64,000 bases of DNA, from positions 1 through 64,000 of the forward strand of contig JAFECK010000025.1 of NCBI GenBank assembly GCA_018242185.1, written 5' to 3'. Below the pieces are notes generated by a model. It did no database searches, had not been told where the DNA came from, and was given only the letters and a program-made list of their open reading frames with translations. Made by a program: the position numbers and the translations under genes. The DNA is from Pseudomonadota bacterium. Its GTDB lineage: Bacteria > Pseudomonadota > Alphaproteobacteria > Rickettsiales > Midichloriaceae. Shown piece by piece: positions 6,841 to 15,767 of the stretch. Numbering within the stretch: position 1 is the first letter of the stretch; every line of letters starts with the position of its first letter.

Positions 6841-8802
6841 CTAAATCAATCTCTTCGAGCTCTTATCCAGCAATATTTTCTCGAATAACTTAATAGCTTC
6901 TGGTTGGTGTTTATAATGCGCAACGGCCTCAGCTGCGGACACTGCGCTAAGGAATGCGCCAAAGGCACCAAGGCATAAGCCAACACACAAGGAAACCAGG
7001 ATAGGGTTGCCGGCAACTAAGCCTTCACGAAATTTGTCGAACAAGCCTTTACCTAAGTCTTGTAAGGCTTCCATCGCCACTTTCTTGGTCTCATTATCAA
7101 ACGCCAAGCCAATCGCGCTGCCGCCAGCAGTTATGAGCCCAGGCAGTGCGCCGGCGCCAAAGCCTATAGCTCGCTTACCAATGGCAGCTGCTGTGGTATC
7201 GCTTCTAGTGCAAACCATTTCCAGGGCATAAAGCTTGGCTTTGCGATCCTTTAGGTGCGCTTGTAATTCGGAATTAAGTTCAGGTTCTTGCAGAAACTTG
7301 GGGTTATTCTGAAGGTGCTTGGCGTATATTTCAAGCATCTCGATGTGAATACGGTGCTGTATTATAATGTTGTGCAGCATCACTCCTTTGTCTATGCTTT
7401 TTCTGTAGCCATAAATATCTCCATTTAGACTGCCAGATAACTTTAATATAGCGGCACCAGGGTGCTCATCTGTAAGTTTGGCAACGTCTCCTTGTTTAAC
7501 AAATTTTCCATCTTTGAAGGCTTTTATACCCACTATGTGTTTATTGTAAGCCTGTAAGAAAGATGGGTGAAGGTTTTTTACTTCTTTCATTGCATTAAAA
7601 TAACTTAGCTCAGCAAAAGATTGGTGGATTAGTGTTTCCAGCAGATTGTAACCAAACGCTTCAGCATCCTGAAAAACCACTTGAGCCTTGGCGAAATTTT
7701 TTGCCAGCACAGTGAAAAGCCCTTTCAAGTTAGCTTTGGCTACTGCGTCTAAAGTCGCTTCTACCCCAGGCTTTTCTTTTGCCTTCAGATCTTTCTCCGC
7801 TTCTGCGTGCATCTGGTTGACAAAATGGGCGTTAAACAACGTGCTCACTTGCGAGCGTTTCACCCAACTTTGGTGCGCAGATTCTACATTGCGGAAGCGC
7901 TCATACAACACTTTTTTAGCTCTTTCTTTGATATCTGAGTCGCGATCAACTCCTGGAACAAGACCAAATATTTCTGTGTTCCGCATATAATCTAGTTGCA
8001 GTGGAGTTAGGGTCGCCAGGAATGTTTTGCGGGCATCCTTAAGCATGTCGCTTTCTTTGAGATCCTTTTCAGTATCTGCGCCTATGCTAAGTGCTGATTT
8101 CAATAGTTCTTTTGAGCCTGGTTTAGATTGGTCCCCATAGTATAGGAGTGTTAATAATACTAGAGCCTGGGGTTTGGCCTTAGCCACATTATTAGAATAA
8201 AAATATTGAGAGGAAGGGGAAGAGGACCAATCTTTTACTTCGAGCAAAGCATCCAAGGCGTCACGTTCAGCCAACTTCTGCAATTCTGTTTTGGCAGCAT
8301 TAATCAAAGCATCCAAATTATCTCGCAGCAATTGCTGCTTATTTGGATCCTGGAGATGTTTATACGCATCATACAGTGATGTGATCCAATCATTGCGCTG
8401 CGCTTCCTTCTTTGATGTGTTACGCTGATCCTTGGCCCGGTTAAGCCCTTCAATACATTCTTGCGCATTTCTTTGCCTTGTTGCAGGGTCAGACCAATCT
8501 CCCCTTCCCACCCAGCCAAAAACTGGTTCGTGTTCTGGTTTGATTTGCTGAGAAACGGACCGTAGCCATCCTAATTGCTCACGCCCCAACCGTTTCAGCA
8601 ATATAAGCGCCTGCGGCTTTGCCTTCTCTGCATTACCAGAATCACAATACTCCTTACTCGCACCTGTAGCAAGCGCCATCACATCATTTTTGGCCGTTGT
8701 AACCAATAGGTCCATATTAGCTAGCAGTAATTTTTTATTATTTTCACCGTTTTGAGGATCATTCATGCCGTTATAGACGGCATATAAATCACTAATTTTC
8801 AT
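6841..8802 (-). CDS. Unknown 653-residue protein with internal repeat and C-terminal membrane spans
   Basis: I do not recognise this protein. It is mostly helical and charged. A unit near residues 3-75 ('LYAVYNGMNDP', then 'NAEKAKPQALILL') recurs near residues 140-230 ('LYDAYKHLQDP', then 'NVAKAKPQALVLL'), so the N-terminal third arose by duplication. Two hydrophobic segments lie near the end (about 565-590, glycine-rich, and 605-630), followed by a basic tail. There is no signal peptide. Hydrophobic helices at the end of a long helical protein are seen in some secreted effectors and pore-formers, but nothing here proves export. It is convergent with the intact abiF gene, 24 bases away. A functional link with abiF is possible but unsupported. 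Confidence 0.7.
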   Translation of the reverse strand: MKISDLYAVYNGMNDPQNGENNKKLLLANMDLLVTTAKNDVMALATGASKEYCDSGNAEKAKPQALILLKRLGREQLGWLRSVSQQIKPEHEPVFGWVGRGDWSDPATRQRNAQECIEGLNRAKDQRNTSKKEAQRNDWITSLYDAYKHLQDPNKQQLLRDNLDALINAAKTELQKLAERDALDALLEVKDWSSSPSSQYFYSNNVAKAKPQALVLLTLLYYGDQSKPGSKELLKSALSIGADTEKDLKESDMLKDARKTFLATLTPLQLDYMRNTEIFGLVPGVDRDSDIKERAKKVLYERFRNVESAHQSWVKRSQVSTLFNAHFVNQMHAEAEKDLKAKEKPGVEATLDAVAKANLKGLFTVLAKNFAKAQVVFQDAEAFGYNLLETLIHQSFAELSYFNAMKEVKNLHPSFLQAYNKHIVGIKAFKDGKFVKQGDVAKLTDEHPGAAILKLSGSLNGDIYGYRKSIDKGVMLHNIIIQHRIHIEMLEIYAKHLQNNPKFLQEPELNSELQAHLKDRKAKLYALEMVCTRSDTTAAAIGKRAIGFGAGALPGLITAGGSAIGLAFDNETKKVAMEALQDLGKGLFDKFREGLVAGNPILVSLCVGLCLGAFGAFLSAVSAAEAVAHYKHQPEAIKLFEKILLDKSSKRLI

Positions 8803-8883
8803 AGATAATCTCCAGTGGACCTACCCCATCGATGCTATCACGAAATGCCTTATAAATCAACCAATCAGCACGCCTAAGTATCG

Positions 8884-9321
8884 TTAATTCGCAAGAATAG
8901 TGCCAAACGACCAAATGTAACCATCTATGTCTTCTACTGAGCAGTAGCGGTCGCCCCAAAAGGCATCTTGCGGTTCTGCAATACTTTTTGCGCCTGCCGC
9001 AATGGCTTGATTGTAAAGCGCATCCACATCTGGGCAATAAACATAAAGTGCGGCTGACCTGCTAGTGCCAATTGTTTTGGGTGCTACCATTTTTACTGTA
9101 CTAGCATAGCTACCCCAATTACTTTCAGGAGAGAACATAATAAAGGCGCCGTGGAATTCCATCTCGCAATGCCCTATTTTCCCGGATTCATCACGCATTG
9201 GTTCGGAATGCAGCTTAAACCCAAATGCTTTTTGGTAGAAATCCAGCGAGCGTTGGGCGTCCAAAACGGCAAGGTATGGGCTCAACGTTGGCATATTATC
9301 TGGTTTGAATTTTTTGCTCAT
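8884..9321 (-). CDS. VOC-fold protein (glyoxalase / PhnB-like)
   Basis: The 145-residue protein is a single vicinal-oxygen-chelate domain built from two beta-alpha-beta-beta-beta units. Recognisable parts are 'TLSPYLAVLDAQRSLDFYQKA' in shortened form at the N-terminus ('PYLAVLDAQRSLDFYQ'), then 'GHCEMEFHGAFIMFSPE', and a C-terminal 'FWGDRYCSVEDIDGYIWSF'. The last motif resembles the GDR..-V.DPdG..W pattern of PhnB-like proteins. Members include glyoxalases, dioxygenases and antibiotic-binding proteins, so the substrate cannot be stated. The ATG at 9321 is preceded by AGAGGAG with seven-base spacing and is preferred over a TTG two codons upstream. It lies between the 653-residue orphan and surA, all on the minus strand, without clear operon coupling. 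Confidence 0.85.
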   Translation of the reverse strand: MSKKFKPDNMPTLSPYLAVLDAQRSLDFYQKAFGFKLHSEPMRDESGKIGHCEMEFHGAFIMFSPESNWGSYASTVKMVAPKTIGTSRSAALYVYCPDVDALYNQAIAAGAKSIAEPQDAFWGDRYCSVEDIDGYIWSFGTILAN

Positions 9322-9344
9322 ATGCAATCTCCTCTAATAAGCAG

Positions 9345-9971
9345 TTATCTGCGTATATCTATATAGGCCGCCTCACGTAGTTCCTGTATATAAGAACGTA
9401 GGCGTAAAATCAACTTTTTCTGCGCTGCGCTTTGCTTCACGGCTAGAGCATCAGATTTTGTTTTCTTGCCATCTTTGTTCTGCTCTGCTTGTATTAGCTC
9501 TTCTAATTCCATTTCGCTAATATTAACCTGAGGTTCTAAGATCAGTTTGAGCACTTTAGCTTGTAAAATATGGTGACGTAATTGGTTTTCAAATTCATGA
9601 ATGTCGAAGTAACTAGCACGCATCTGCGCTTTCAATTCGAAGACACTAACCTTGTTTCGCGCGGCTAAGTCTTTCCAATGATGCGCAATTTCTTCATCAT
9701 CAACACTGATGCGTTTACTTTTAGCATCTTGCTCTAAGAGTTTTTCGTCGATCAGCATATTCAGTACCTGATCACCAAAGTCTACTTTAGTTCCTGGCGC
9801 TACACCCCGCAAGGCCAGCAATAGATGTTCACGCCTGCGCAAATCTAGGTCGGTTATGGCTTCACCGTTTACTACTGCCTTGATTTTATAGTTATGGGTT
9901 GACGCGAACGCTGGTTCACATACCCCTAATGACATTATCACCAATAAAATAATACTTTGTATAAATCTCAT
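9345..9971 (-). CDS. surA: Periplasmic chaperone SurA, short form without parvulin domain
   Basis: SurA escorts unfolded outer-membrane proteins to the Bam complex. This 208-residue protein has a signal peptide (residues 1-23, ending AFA-S) and the SurA N-terminal chaperone domain. That domain starts with 'IKAVVNGEAITDLDLRRRE' and continues with 'LNMLIDEKLLEQDAKSKRI', a well conserved pattern. No parvulin-type peptidyl-prolyl isomerase domain follows. After residue 150 there is only a charged helical segment. Full-length SurA is about twice as long. It follows lptD by 12 bases in the tpiA-skp-lptD-surA gene order, which places it in outer-membrane biogenesis. In E. coli the chaperone core works without the isomerase domains, so a chaperone-only protein is plausible. 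Confidence 0.85.
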   Translation of the reverse strand: MRFIQSIILLVIMSLGVCEPAFASTHNYKIKAVVNGEAITDLDLRRREHLLLALRGVAPGTKVDFGDQVLNMLIDEKLLEQDAKSKRISVDDEEIAHHWKDLAARNKVSVFELKAQMRASYFDIHEFENQLRHHILQAKVLKLILEPQVNISEMELEELIQAEQNKDGKKTKSDALAVKQSAAQKKLILRLRSYIQELREAAYIDIRR

Positions 9972-9983
9972 TTTTTGCTCAAA

Positions 9984-12236
9984 TCATAAGTTAGTTGGTA
10001 CGTGAATGCTCAAGGAATAAGTGTTAGATGATCTCAAGTCCCGCAAGCGAGTATAATCCCTTCCGGCTTCTGCCGATATATTTAAGCACTCGCCACGGTA
10101 TTGCAAGCCAATCCCATCATACACCATTCTGCCTCCGTTTATTTTAGACCCGCTACCAAGCCTGGTACGTAGCTTTGCGGAAAGCCACCAATCTTCATAA
10201 AAACGGTACCATCCATGCAATTCCAATTCCTGTCGGCGCCGGCCAGGGTTAGCCACGGGTGAAGAAACAGCGCTCCTTATGGTTACATAGTGTAACCCTG
10301 AGCCCCAATCTCCGCGGTCCAGTCTAACATAAAACTCGTTTAGCAACAAGCGTAAGCTTTCATGATCCACTATGAAACGGTCCATAATGCTGATATAGCT
10401 ATTGTCCAGCCCAATTTTGCCCACATAACCTGATATGCGTTTATTCAAAGTGGCGCTAAGCTGCGCGCCTATATCATCATCAATTCTACGATGCTGGCCT
10501 ATCACAAAAGTAGCGCGTTGCAGGTATGGCATGCCGAGCTGCCAATGCCCTCGCATTCCATAGCTCCAGCGTTTACCGCTTTCGAGCCTATCTAAGCCAA
10601 GATAGCGGTTGCCATCCCAAAGATTATAAGTGCTTAATTCTGTATACTGACTATCCTCGTTTGGCGCATTATTTGGCGCTGCTTGCTTAGGAGAAATATA
10701 GGCGCTTACTATGGGCTCGAAAATCACCGGGCCTGCATATGCATCTGCAATCATAGGCCAACTCCAGAGTGCTCCGGCTTCTGCTTGCCAAAGACCATTG
10801 CGGCCATTGGCCTGCTCTTGGCCATTAAATAACATACCTTGCGGAGATAACGGCACGGTGAGCGGCCTATATTCTATGTTATAACCATCAGCTCTCAACA
10901 ATCCAGAAAGAGCCAGTTGTTGCCCATAAGGCAGATAAATCGGCTTTTGCGCCATAGTGTTGAGGCTGACATGCTGATAATTGGCTGACTGCGGGCGAAC
11001 AAGATTCAAGAAATTCACTTCATGATTAAGTCTAACTCCTAGAGCTTTGATATCTTGCTGGTATTGGGCTTGAAATAGCGGTAGAGCGCTTGGTGTAGTT
11101 TTGAGATTATCTATAGGGCGGAGCCCCTGAAAGCTAAGTAGTTCAGTGCTATACAGCAAATTATCATCAGCATGAGTATGATACAAATGCGAACGCAATA
11201 CATCAAGCTGGGTTATCTGATATTTTTTAAGATAAGTTTTTTCCTTATCATGTACTCTAGCTGCTGAAACTCCTATATAGCCGTCCATGTACCCTTTGCC
11301 TGCAATTTCAAACTCTCCATCACCCTGTACGTGTCCTAAGTATTTTTGTTTAACCTTTTGATCGTCAACTAACACGGTATTGGGCATAGTAAAACTACCA
11401 CTCAGCTTATACTGCCCAGTAGGAGTGCGGTGCCGGAATTCTAGCATTTGTAATATACCCTGCAATCGTGTTATTGTTGGGGTCAGCGTTAAATCCATGT
11501 TCGGTGAAATATTCCAATAGATCGGGATTTTAAGAGAGCCACCAAGTCCTTCGGACCAGCGCACCACTGGCTGTAATATCCCGCTTTTACGCTTAGCTCC
11601 GGGTGCCGGTGTAGAAAAATACGGGGTGTAAAAAACTGGCACACCTAGCACTTCTATTGTGGCATTCTCGTAATCCAGCCTTTCTTTGCTGCGGCTCATG
11701 GTTACTTTGTCTGCATCAATACGCCATAATGGGGTGTTGGTGATCCAATTATTCTGGCAAATTGGACAGGTGGAAAAAGTCATCTGAGTTAATTGCAACA
11801 GATCTTTATTCAGCATTTCCGCGTTGTGAGCGGTAATTTTAGCAGAGCGCTCATTAAGGCGCCCAGTGAAGTGCAGCAATGTGCCAGCATCGTGTGCCAA
11901 ATCTAGGTTTGCTGTTTGAGCATAATATTTAGTGCCGTCACCTCTGTGTAACACTATGTTGCCTTGGGCTTTGATGGTTTTACTATCTATTATATAAGTC
12001 ATTTTGTCGGCGAATATCGTCTCTTGTTCATGCACAGCTATAACATTACCTTCTGCATTAACAAGCTTATTTGTATGATCATAATTAAGGATATCTGCGT
12101 CTATAGTGACTGGTTTCTTGGGGTCGTATGCTCCAAGTTGCAGTCGTTCTGATGGTTTGGCGTGCGCATATTGTTGAAGCGAGCAAGTCAAGGCAAGGAG
12201 CACGCTCAATCTTGAGAATTTCTTTAGTATATTCAT
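9984..12236 (-). CDS. lptD: LPS-assembly protein LptD
   Basis: LptD is the outer-membrane translocon that inserts lipopolysaccharide, and its presence means this organism probably makes LPS. The 750-residue protein has a signal peptide (about 1-26), an OstA/LptA-like beta-jellyroll (about 45-160; 'ADILNYDHTNKLVNAEGNV', 'ADKMTYII') and then a long beta-barrel region. Typical LptD segments such as 'VLGVPVFYTPYFSTPAPGAK' and 'KSGILQP' are easy to see. Cysteines sit in 'STCPICQNNW' near residue 158 and in the C-terminal 'GECLN', a layout suited to the jellyroll-barrel disulphides known for the family. Its start overlaps the skp stop by four bases, so translation is probably coupled. Confidence 0.95.
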   Translation of the reverse strand: MNILKKFSRLSVLLALTCSLQQYAHAKPSERLQLGAYDPKKPVTIDADILNYDHTNKLVNAEGNVIAVHEQETIFADKMTYIIDSKTIKAQGNIVLHRGDGTKYYAQTANLDLAHDAGTLLHFTGRLNERSAKITAHNAEMLNKDLLQLTQMTFSTCPICQNNWITNTPLWRIDADKVTMSRSKERLDYENATIEVLGVPVFYTPYFSTPAPGAKRKSGILQPVVRWSEGLGGSLKIPIYWNISPNMDLTLTPTITRLQGILQMLEFRHRTPTGQYKLSGSFTMPNTVLVDDQKVKQKYLGHVQGDGEFEIAGKGYMDGYIGVSAARVHDKEKTYLKKYQITQLDVLRSHLYHTHADDNLLYSTELLSFQGLRPIDNLKTTPSALPLFQAQYQQDIKALGVRLNHEVNFLNLVRPQSANYQHVSLNTMAQKPIYLPYGQQLALSGLLRADGYNIEYRPLTVPLSPQGMLFNGQEQANGRNGLWQAEAGALWSWPMIADAYAGPVIFEPIVSAYISPKQAAPNNAPNEDSQYTELSTYNLWDGNRYLGLDRLESGKRWSYGMRGHWQLGMPYLQRATFVIGQHRRIDDDIGAQLSATLNKRISGYVGKIGLDNSYISIMDRFIVDHESLRLLLNEFYVRLDRGDWGSGLHYVTIRSAVSSPVANPGRRRQELELHGWYRFYEDWWLSAKLRTRLGSGSKINGGRMVYDGIGLQYRGECLNISAEAGRDYTRLRDLRSSNTYSLSIHVPTNL

Positions 12237-12841
12237 CGCTGCTCGACCCTTGTTTCACTATTCACTCTCACAAACTGCACCTGAACTTTAGGCAACCGAT
12301 CGTCCAGTTCCTTGCGGACTTTATCTGTTATGTCCATGCTATTGCTTGCATAGATTACGTTGAGTTTATTGAGTACTAATATCTTCCTATTTTTTTCCTT
12401 TGAACCAAGACTGTGTACGTAATTCGCCATTATGCCTTCTATAACCTGGTCGATTTGTCCGGTAGCCTTGGATAAGGCATTGTCGAGCATGGCCTTATTA
12501 GCATGCGCTTCTTTGTTATAATCCTTGGCCTGCTCAATAAGCTTACGGCTACGCTGCTCGTATTCTTGCTGAGGTATAGTACTTTTTTGCTCTTCTAGTG
12601 CGTGGTAAGCGGATTTTAAGGTGTCTTGCTGGGTATTAGATTTCTTTTTATAATCGGCGTTTTTATCCGCTATCTGCTGTTGAATGCTCTGAAACGCCTT
12701 AGATTGCTCAACCACTGCTTTTGGGTCAATGACCAGGATAGCCACATCGTCAGCTCGTGCATCAGTGGTAATAAGCGCTGTCAATAGCAGCATGAGCCAG
12801 TATGCCCACATAGTTCCATAGTTGCGTTTCACACAGAACAT
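12233..12841 (-). CDS. skp: OmpH/Skp-family periplasmic chaperone
   Basis: Skp-family chaperones form a trimeric clamp that holds unfolded outer-membrane proteins in the periplasm. The 202-residue product has an N-terminal signal peptide (cleavage near residue 31, 'ARA-DD') and an early beta-strand 'VAILVIDPKAVVEQSKAFQ'. A long coiled-coil rich in Gln, Lys and Glu (about 55-150) follows, then a returning strand, which is the OmpH pattern. The start overlaps the end of tpiA by 13 bases. The ATG at 12811 would remove ten residues and also leave a good signal peptide. It lies directly upstream of lptD and surA, which supports a shared role in outer-membrane assembly. Confidence 0.85.
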   Translation of the reverse strand: MFCVKRNYGTMWAYWLMLLLTALITTDARADDVAILVIDPKAVVEQSKAFQSIQQQIADKNADYKKKSNTQQDTLKSAYHALEEQKSTIPQQEYEQRSRKLIEQAKDYNKEAHANKAMLDNALSKATGQIDQVIEGIMANYVHSLGSKEKNRKILVLNKLNVIYASNSMDITDKVRKELDDRLPKVQVQFVRVNSETRVEQR

Positions 12842-13539
12842 AAGCGTATTAACTCCAATAAATTCGCTGCCGGCAAACTGGCACCCCCGATCAGGAAACC
12901 AGAGATCCCTGCAACATACTTTAGGTCACTTATGTTATGTACGTCAATCGATCCGCCGTAAAGCACTGGCCAGCTGCCTTTGGTATATTGATGCAGACCT
13001 GTGGCGATGTGCGAAATGTGTTTATTGGTTGGGATCAGTCCGGTGCCAATAGCCCATACAGGCTCATATGCAAGCAATCCAGTCGATTTTAGACGACTTA
13101 TTTGTAATTGCTCTAGTTCATTTGTTATAAAATCCAATGCTGCTTCAGGTGTTAAGCCCTGGGTTAGCTCGCCAGCGCATATTATTGGTTTTAAGCCAGC
13201 TTCAAAGGCTTTTTCCATTTTTGCAGATATTAGGTCTAGCTGTTCGTTAAAATTCTTTCTGCGCTCGGAATGGCCTATAATTAAATACTTACAGCCAATA
13301 TCAGCAAGCATATTAGCGCTAACCTCGCCTGTATAGGAGCCGTTGGGGTTAGCAGAGCAGTCTTGTGCTCCCACGGTTAATCCTGCTGCAACTAGGGGTT
13401 GGATATAAGGGTAGGGTGGACAAATAATAATCGTATGAGATTGGCGTAAATAGGGTTTTTGGTTGGTGGTGAAATTGGTTATGCACTCCTGGATCTGTTC
13501 CATGTCGCCCCGCATTTTCCAATTTGCTACGAAAAACAT
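12829..13539 (-). CDS. tpiA: Triosephosphate isomerase
   Basis: This glycolytic enzyme interconverts dihydroxyacetone phosphate and glyceraldehyde-3-phosphate. The substrate-binding 'NWKM' with Asn6 and Lys8, catalytic His90 in 'IIGHSERR', and catalytic Glu159 in 'YEPVWAIGTG' are all present. The phosphate loop 'LYGGSIDVHNI' is also present. At 236 residues it is slightly shorter than the usual 250, mainly through short loops, and looks functional. It heads the minus-strand cluster with skp, lptD and surA. An intact gene suggests at least lower glycolysis or gluconeogenesis in this organism, which not all Rickettsiales keep. Confidence 0.96.
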   Translation of the reverse strand: MFFVANWKMRGDMEQIQECITNFTTNQKPYLRQSHTIIICPPYPYIQPLVAAGLTVGAQDCSANPNGSYTGEVSANMLADIGCKYLIIGHSERRKNFNEQLDLISAKMEKAFEAGLKPIICAGELTQGLTPEAALDFITNELEQLQISRLKSTGLLAYEPVWAIGTGLIPTNKHISHIATGLHQYTKGSWPVLYGGSIDVHNISDLKYVAGISGFLIGGASLPAANLLELIRLCSV

Positions 13540-13571
13540 ACGCCCCTTTTAAGATTTGGGTCAACGTTTAA

Positions 13572-13596
13572 ATAGGGTGGTTGGAGCCAACCCTAT
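13572..13596 (-). terminator. Possible terminator after tRNA-Leu
   Basis: On the minus strand ATAGGGT pairs with ACCCTAT around an 11-base loop, followed by TTTAAA. It sits 11 bases beyond the tRNA 3' end. The T-tail is weak. Confidence 0.4.
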
Positions 13597-13607
13597 ACAC
13601 AAAGAAA

Positions 13608-13695
13608 TGGTGCCCCTGGCCGGACTTGAACCAGCACGCCCGCGAAAGGCAGCAGATTTTGAGTCTGCCGCGTCTACCAATTCCACCACAGAGGC
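13608..13695 (-). tRNA. tRNA-Leu (anticodon CAA)
   Basis: The minus strand folds into a complete type II tRNA of 88 bases with encoded CCA. The acceptor stem GCCTCTG pairs with CAGGGGC, with one G-T pair. The D-arm contains TGGTGGAATTGGTAGACGC and the T-loop is GTTCAAGTC. The anticodon stem GCAGA/TCTGC encloses loop CTCAAAA, placing CAA at positions 34-36, which reads UUG leucine codons. The long variable arm is typical of tRNA-Leu. Confidence 0.96.
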
Positions 13696-13858
13696 ATGAT
13701 TATGTCTAGATAGGTAGTAGCTAGACGAGGTACTTTCTTAGCATAGAAAATAGTCGGCTGCAAGCCCCTAATCCCGTTTAGCAAATTCAGGACCATGGTC
13801 ATACAACCTGCGTATCCTCTGATTAGCTCCCAGTGGAACTTGAGGTGGTACTGCCTTG

Positions 13859-14830
13859 TCACCGCAAGTCCGTGCCGTCTCTATTAGGATTGGTGGAGTT
13901 ACCGTTAGTGCACGCATTGTTGTTATTATAATTACAGCTGAAAATAACTTGGTTACGAGTACGATAAAATATTATATCATCGAAGGTCGCATATTCAGCA
14001 GTGCCACCAATAGTGCTAAATGATGGGTGTTGCATGGCCGTAGTAGAGCAAGTAGTGCTGGTGATATCACAGTTAGTATTATTACGTTCGTTGACATTGC
14101 CTGGGTATGACGGCAGAGGGTTTCGATCAGTATTAGGTCCAGCCCCATCTGCATTCTTTGTAAATGCTCCCAAGCCGTTTTTGCCATGACTAATCAATAC
14201 ATAAATTGCGTCATTGTTGGTTATGCGCCCTCCAAGGTAATCATATATACGGATATCCACTGAGCCTGCATTAACGCTGCCGCTCGCCTGCCCACGCGGG
14301 CATATATACTGAGTACTTGTGTGTAGATCTGCCGCATTCGCTGCGGTGACGCAAGTGCTTGTTGGAGAGCCGTTGATGAAAGATCGTTGTACGACGTAAG
14401 TTATCTTGTTGTCCCACCCGTCAAACATGAATGAGTTATTCAGGCCGATAGTTTGGAAGGGCACGGCGCCCATATATATAACCTCGTTGCTATCAGTATA
14501 GGAGAATATATTATTAGCCGAAGTAATACAGGTATCCGGGGTGTTGGCCGTTCTGCTAACTCTTGCTATGCCGTAATTCGAATCAGTTGGTGGAGTGTTG
14601 AGATCGGCAGGGCAAGGTAGATTCCCAGTATTGGCAAGGTATTTTTCCAGAGCTGCGCTAACAATCTGAAGATTGTTGCGGGTTGTCGCAACATATGAGG
14701 CTTGCAGCTGAGTATCCACAACGGCGAACATGGTGGTGATTAAAACAGCCGCGATCAGTATAACAATAGCCATCTCTAACAGCGTATAACCAGCTGTCTT
14801 TTTTCTATTGTATTTCAGGTGGTAGCCCAT
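13859..14830 (-). CDS. Large prepilin-like protein, third of a tandem trio
   Basis: The 323-residue protein begins with a type III (prepilin) signal: a 14-residue basic leader ending in Gly, then 'YTLLEMAIVILIAAVL', with Glu at mature position 5. Tyr replaces the usual Phe at position 1. The large C-terminal domain shares a fixed set of motifs with the next two upstream genes: 'GNLPCPA', 'MGAVPFQTIGL', 'DGWDNKITYVVQ', 'AIYVLISHGKNGLGAF' and 'FDDIIFYRTRNQVIFSC'. Conserved cysteines suggest disulphides in an exported domain. The shared domain is much larger than in ordinary type IV pilins. The product should be cleaved by the prepilin peptidase at 16825 and become part of a pilus or type II secretion-like fibre. 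The substrate or adhesive role is unknown. Confidence 0.8.
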   Translation of the reverse strand: MGYHLKYNRKKTAGYTLLEMAIVILIAAVLITTMFAVVDTQLQASYVATTRNNLQIVSAALEKYLANTGNLPCPADLNTPPTDSNYGIARVSRTANTPDTCITSANNIFSYTDSNEVIYMGAVPFQTIGLNNSFMFDGWDNKITYVVQRSFINGSPTSTCVTAANAADLHTSTQYICPRGQASGSVNAGSVDIRIYDYLGGRITNNDAIYVLISHGKNGLGAFTKNADGAGPNTDRNPLPSYPGNVNERNNTNCDITSTTCSTTAMQHPSFSTIGGTAEYATFDDIIFYRTRNQVIFSCNYNNNNACTNGNSTNPNRDGTDLR

Positions 14831-14839
14831 CTCTCTTCC

Positions 14840-15754
14840 TCACTGTATTGTTATGCCATGTCGTATAAAACATGCGTTGGCAGCATATTTATTGCATTTG
14901 GTTAGTAGATTATTGCGGGTCTCAAAGTATACGATGTCGTCAAAAGTATTGGTAGTAGTAGCCTGCACAAAAACGTTGTTAACGCCTGAGCTACTACAAA
15001 CAAAAGTTGTCGGATTGCAGTTCAAGTTATCGTATTCATTTGCATAAATAGAATTTGGTAGCGGCAGTCCGTTTTGTAACGCTGCACCTGAGCCTGAATT
15101 TGAGATGTATGCGCCGTATCCATTGGCGCCATAGCTGATCAAAACGTATACTGCATCTGTGGAGATTGTGTTGCCACTGGCATCGGCGATAACCAATCCA
15201 CCTGTCCCTCCGCCGCCGCCGGTACTAGGGCTGGCCTGTCCGCGGTAACACAGATTCGCGGTTGCAGAGGAGTTTAGTGCACTGGTGCCTAAAGTCACGC
15301 AACTAGTGTTAGTCGTGGCATTATTTACAAATGCATTCTGCACCACATAAACTATTCTGTTACCAAAGCCGTCTATTGCACTTGCATCACTTAAACCAAG
15401 GGTACGTACTGGCACCATTCCATAATACTGAGTCTCCCCCCCAGTGGTGCCTGAAAATAGTCCAGATGCTGTATTGCATGCCATCGGATTGCTACCTGAG
15501 GTTTGCTCTATGCCAAAAGCGCTGCTATCTTGGGTTTGGCTTAATCCAGCGGGACAAGGCAGCCTGCCGTTCATAGCCAGGAATATGGCAAGCGCATCCT
15601 GGATGTTGGCGAGATTTGCGGCGGTTTGAGTGGTCTTACCGCGCTCGCTGGTTGCAAACATGGTTACCAGTCCTCCAGTTAATAACAATCCCATAATAAG
15701 AATCACTATAGATACTTCGATCAGCGTAAAACCTTTTTGTATACGTTTATTCAT
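14840..15754 (-). CDS. Large prepilin-like protein, second of a tandem trio
   Basis: With the ATG at 15754 the protein has 304 residues and a classic prepilin start: leader of eight residues ending KG, then 'FTLIEVSIVILIMGLLL'. An AGGAGA box precedes this ATG. The longer in-frame extension would bury the leader and overlap the upstream gene, so it was rejected. The body repeats the trio's motif series: 'GRLPCPAGL', 'YYGMVPVRTLGL', 'DGFGNRIVYVVQ', 'AVYVLISYGANGYGAY' and 'FDDIVYFETRNNLLTKC'. A glycine-rich loop (six Gly near residue 195) is unique to this copy. It starts 14 bases after the stop of the first trio member and ends 10 bases before the third, so the three are one operon. Confidence 0.82.
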   Translation of the reverse strand: MNKRIQKGFTLIEVSIVILIMGLLLTGGLVTMFATSERGKTTQTAANLANIQDALAIFLAMNGRLPCPAGLSQTQDSSAFGIEQTSGSNPMACNTASGLFSGTTGGETQYYGMVPVRTLGLSDASAIDGFGNRIVYVVQNAFVNNATTNTSCVTLGTSALNSSATANLCYRGQASPSTGGGGGTGGLVIADASGNTISTDAVYVLISYGANGYGAYISNSGSGAALQNGLPLPNSIYANEYDNLNCNPTTFVCSSSGVNNVFVQATTTNTFDDIVYFETRNNLLTKCNKYAANACFIRHGITIQ

Positions 15755-15767
15755 CCTGATGTATCTC

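Noticed and set aside
13674..13862. 62-codon frame next to the third prepilin gene
   Set aside because: It overlaps the tRNA-Leu gene and has no prepilin leader or other recognisable feature.
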